NCBI GenBank assembly: GCA_017626655.1
Contig: JAGAIH010000212.1
Span: 1-5,709 of the forward strand
Length of the DNA: 5,709 nt
From: Clostridia bacterium
GTDB lineage: Bacteria; Bacillota_A; Clostridia; Oscillospirales; CAG-272
Direction of reading: 5' to 3'
In this document: positions 5,428-5,709 of the stretch, in pieces
Layout of the letters: each line of letters begins with the position of its first letter
How positions within the stretch are numbered: position 1 is the first letter of the stretch
Position numbers and translations under genes: made by a program
Notes under the pieces: generated by a model
What the model saw: the letters and a program-made list of their open reading frames with translations, nothing else
Database searches by the model: none
Told to the model about the DNA's origin: nothing

Positions 5428-5457
5428 ACGGAACAAAATGCCCCGCTTCTCGCGATG

Positions 5458-5576
5458 ACTCCCCCACCCGCTTCGCGGGAGGTCTCCCTGCGGGTCGGTC
5501 ACAACGCGGCTCTGCCCGCCACAGGCGGCCATTCACTACCGCGTTGCCGCTTCGCTACCCCTCAAGGAGGGAGCCT
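5458..5576 (+). repeat. Long unit of the convergent palindromic repeat pair, about 119 bp
   Basis: It begins with ACTCCCCCACC and ends with GGAGGGAGCCT. Hairpins inside are CCCGC-TTC-GCGGG (5467-5479), CCGCC-ACA-GGCGG (5516-5528) nested inside AACGCGG/CCGCGTT (5503-5509 with 5539-5545), and CCCTC-AAG-GAGGG (5559-5571). The first and last hairpins correspond to the two hairpins of the short unit. The roughly 75 bases between them, with the nested stem, are extra. Confidence 0.6.
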
Positions 5577-5632
5577 CTTACCTAAACCCGCGGATATTCG
5601 ATACCCGATAAGTGATTTTGCCCCGCGCCCCA

Positions 5633-5677
5633 AGGCTCCCTCCCCGAGGGGGCTCCGCCCGCAGGCGGTGGGGGAGT
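5633..5677 (-). repeat. Short unit of the convergent palindromic repeat pair, 45 bp
   Basis: Read on the - strand it starts ACTCCCCCACC and ends GGAGGGAGCCT, like the long unit, but holds only two adjacent hairpins. On the + strand these are CCCTC-CCC-GAGGG (5638-5650) and CCGCC-CGCA-GGCGG (5655-5668). This two-hairpin form looks like the basic repeat type. Confidence 0.65.
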
Positions 5678-5709
5678 TTACCGCCATAGGCATTTTCACT
5701 CCTTCAAAC

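Larger units (their letters stand above)
5458..5677. mobile_element. MITE-like non-coding element with 11-bp terminal inverted repeats
   Basis: ACTCCCCCACC at 5458-5468 and GGTGGGGGAGT at 5667-5677 are perfect 11-bp terminal inverted repeats enclosing 220 bp with no credible ORF. An inner inverted pair, GGAGGGAGCCT at 5566-5576 and AGGCTCCCTCC at 5633-5643, divides it into two convergent units, each reading ACTCCCCCACC ... GGAGGGAGCCT from its outer end inward. About 56 bases (5577-5632) separate them. The terminal and inner motifs resemble dispersed palindromic repeats I associate with gut Oscillospirales genomes. No target-site duplication is evident, and no transposase is nearby, so mobility is inferred only from form. 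Confidence 0.65.

Noticed and set aside
5344..5532. 62-aa open frame on the - strand
   Set aside because: It crosses the lipoprotein terminator, the solo repeat and the MITE-like element, and has no recognisable protein features.
5503..5576. tRNA or other structured RNA gene
   Set aside because: The nested stem does not make a cloverleaf, there is no T-loop or anticodon pattern, and the structure is better explained as palindromic repeat DNA.
5577..5709. Start of a further gene at the right edge
   Set aside because: No open frame with a ribosome binding site reaches the window end. The bases after 5677 are short non-coding sequence with no feature I can support.

Overview
The window looks like chromosome from an uncultured, GC-rich member of the Clostridia, probably a gut Oscillospirales-type bacterium. 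This is inferred from four things: a yajC gene followed by a TIGR04086-type membrane protein, strong AGGAGG-type ribosome binding sites, consensus sigma-70/sigma-A promoters, and dispersed palindromic intergenic repeats of the ACTCCC...GGGAGCC kind that I associate with gut Clostridia. No phage, transposase, rRNA, tRNA or true CRISPR signal is visible. All five genes lie on the + strand.

Layout. Bases 1-310 hold no gene. They are a dense ladder of about 13 short hairpins joined by a constant 7-base spacer, GTGAAAT in the left half and its complement ATTTCAC in the right half, so the whole block is one large inverted arrangement centred near base 155. A TTGACA / TG-n-TATCAT promoter follows directly and drives a 210-aa cytoplasmic alpha/beta-hydrolase (381-1013) with an intact Ser-Asp-His triad. 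A second promoter (1050-1078) starts a compact three-gene unit: yajC (1117-1440), a four-helix TIGR04086/DUF3792-like membrane protein (1511-2035) and an unrecognised 65-aa protein (2064-2261). It is closed by a strong intrinsic terminator at 2273-2309. Five bases further on, a perfect-consensus promoter (TTGACA-N17-TATAAT) drives one large gene (2375-5341) for a 988-aa surface lipoprotein. This has a lipobox, an acidic Thr/Pro/Glu linker, a GH99/WbsX-like barrel, a CBM9/DOMON-like sandwich, a PA14-like domain and a C-terminal beta module. It ends at a near-perfect terminator (5353-5380).

Bases 5381-5709 hold no gene. They contain a solo partial copy of the outer hairpin of the left-hand ladder (5407-5427) and a 220-bp MITE-like element with 11-bp terminal inverted repeats (5458-5677). 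That element is made of two convergent units of very different length.

How the genes relate. The yajC unit is housekeeping: YajC belongs to the SecDF-YajC protein export assembly, and the TIGR04086 protein is its usual Clostridial neighbour. The lipoprotein is a separate transcription unit that probably binds and cuts a polysaccharide at the cell surface. The hydrolase could de-esterify small products inside the cell, but nothing in the sequence ties it to the lipoprotein. The most unusual parts are the two non-coding repeat blocks and the barrel-domain active site of the lipoprotein.
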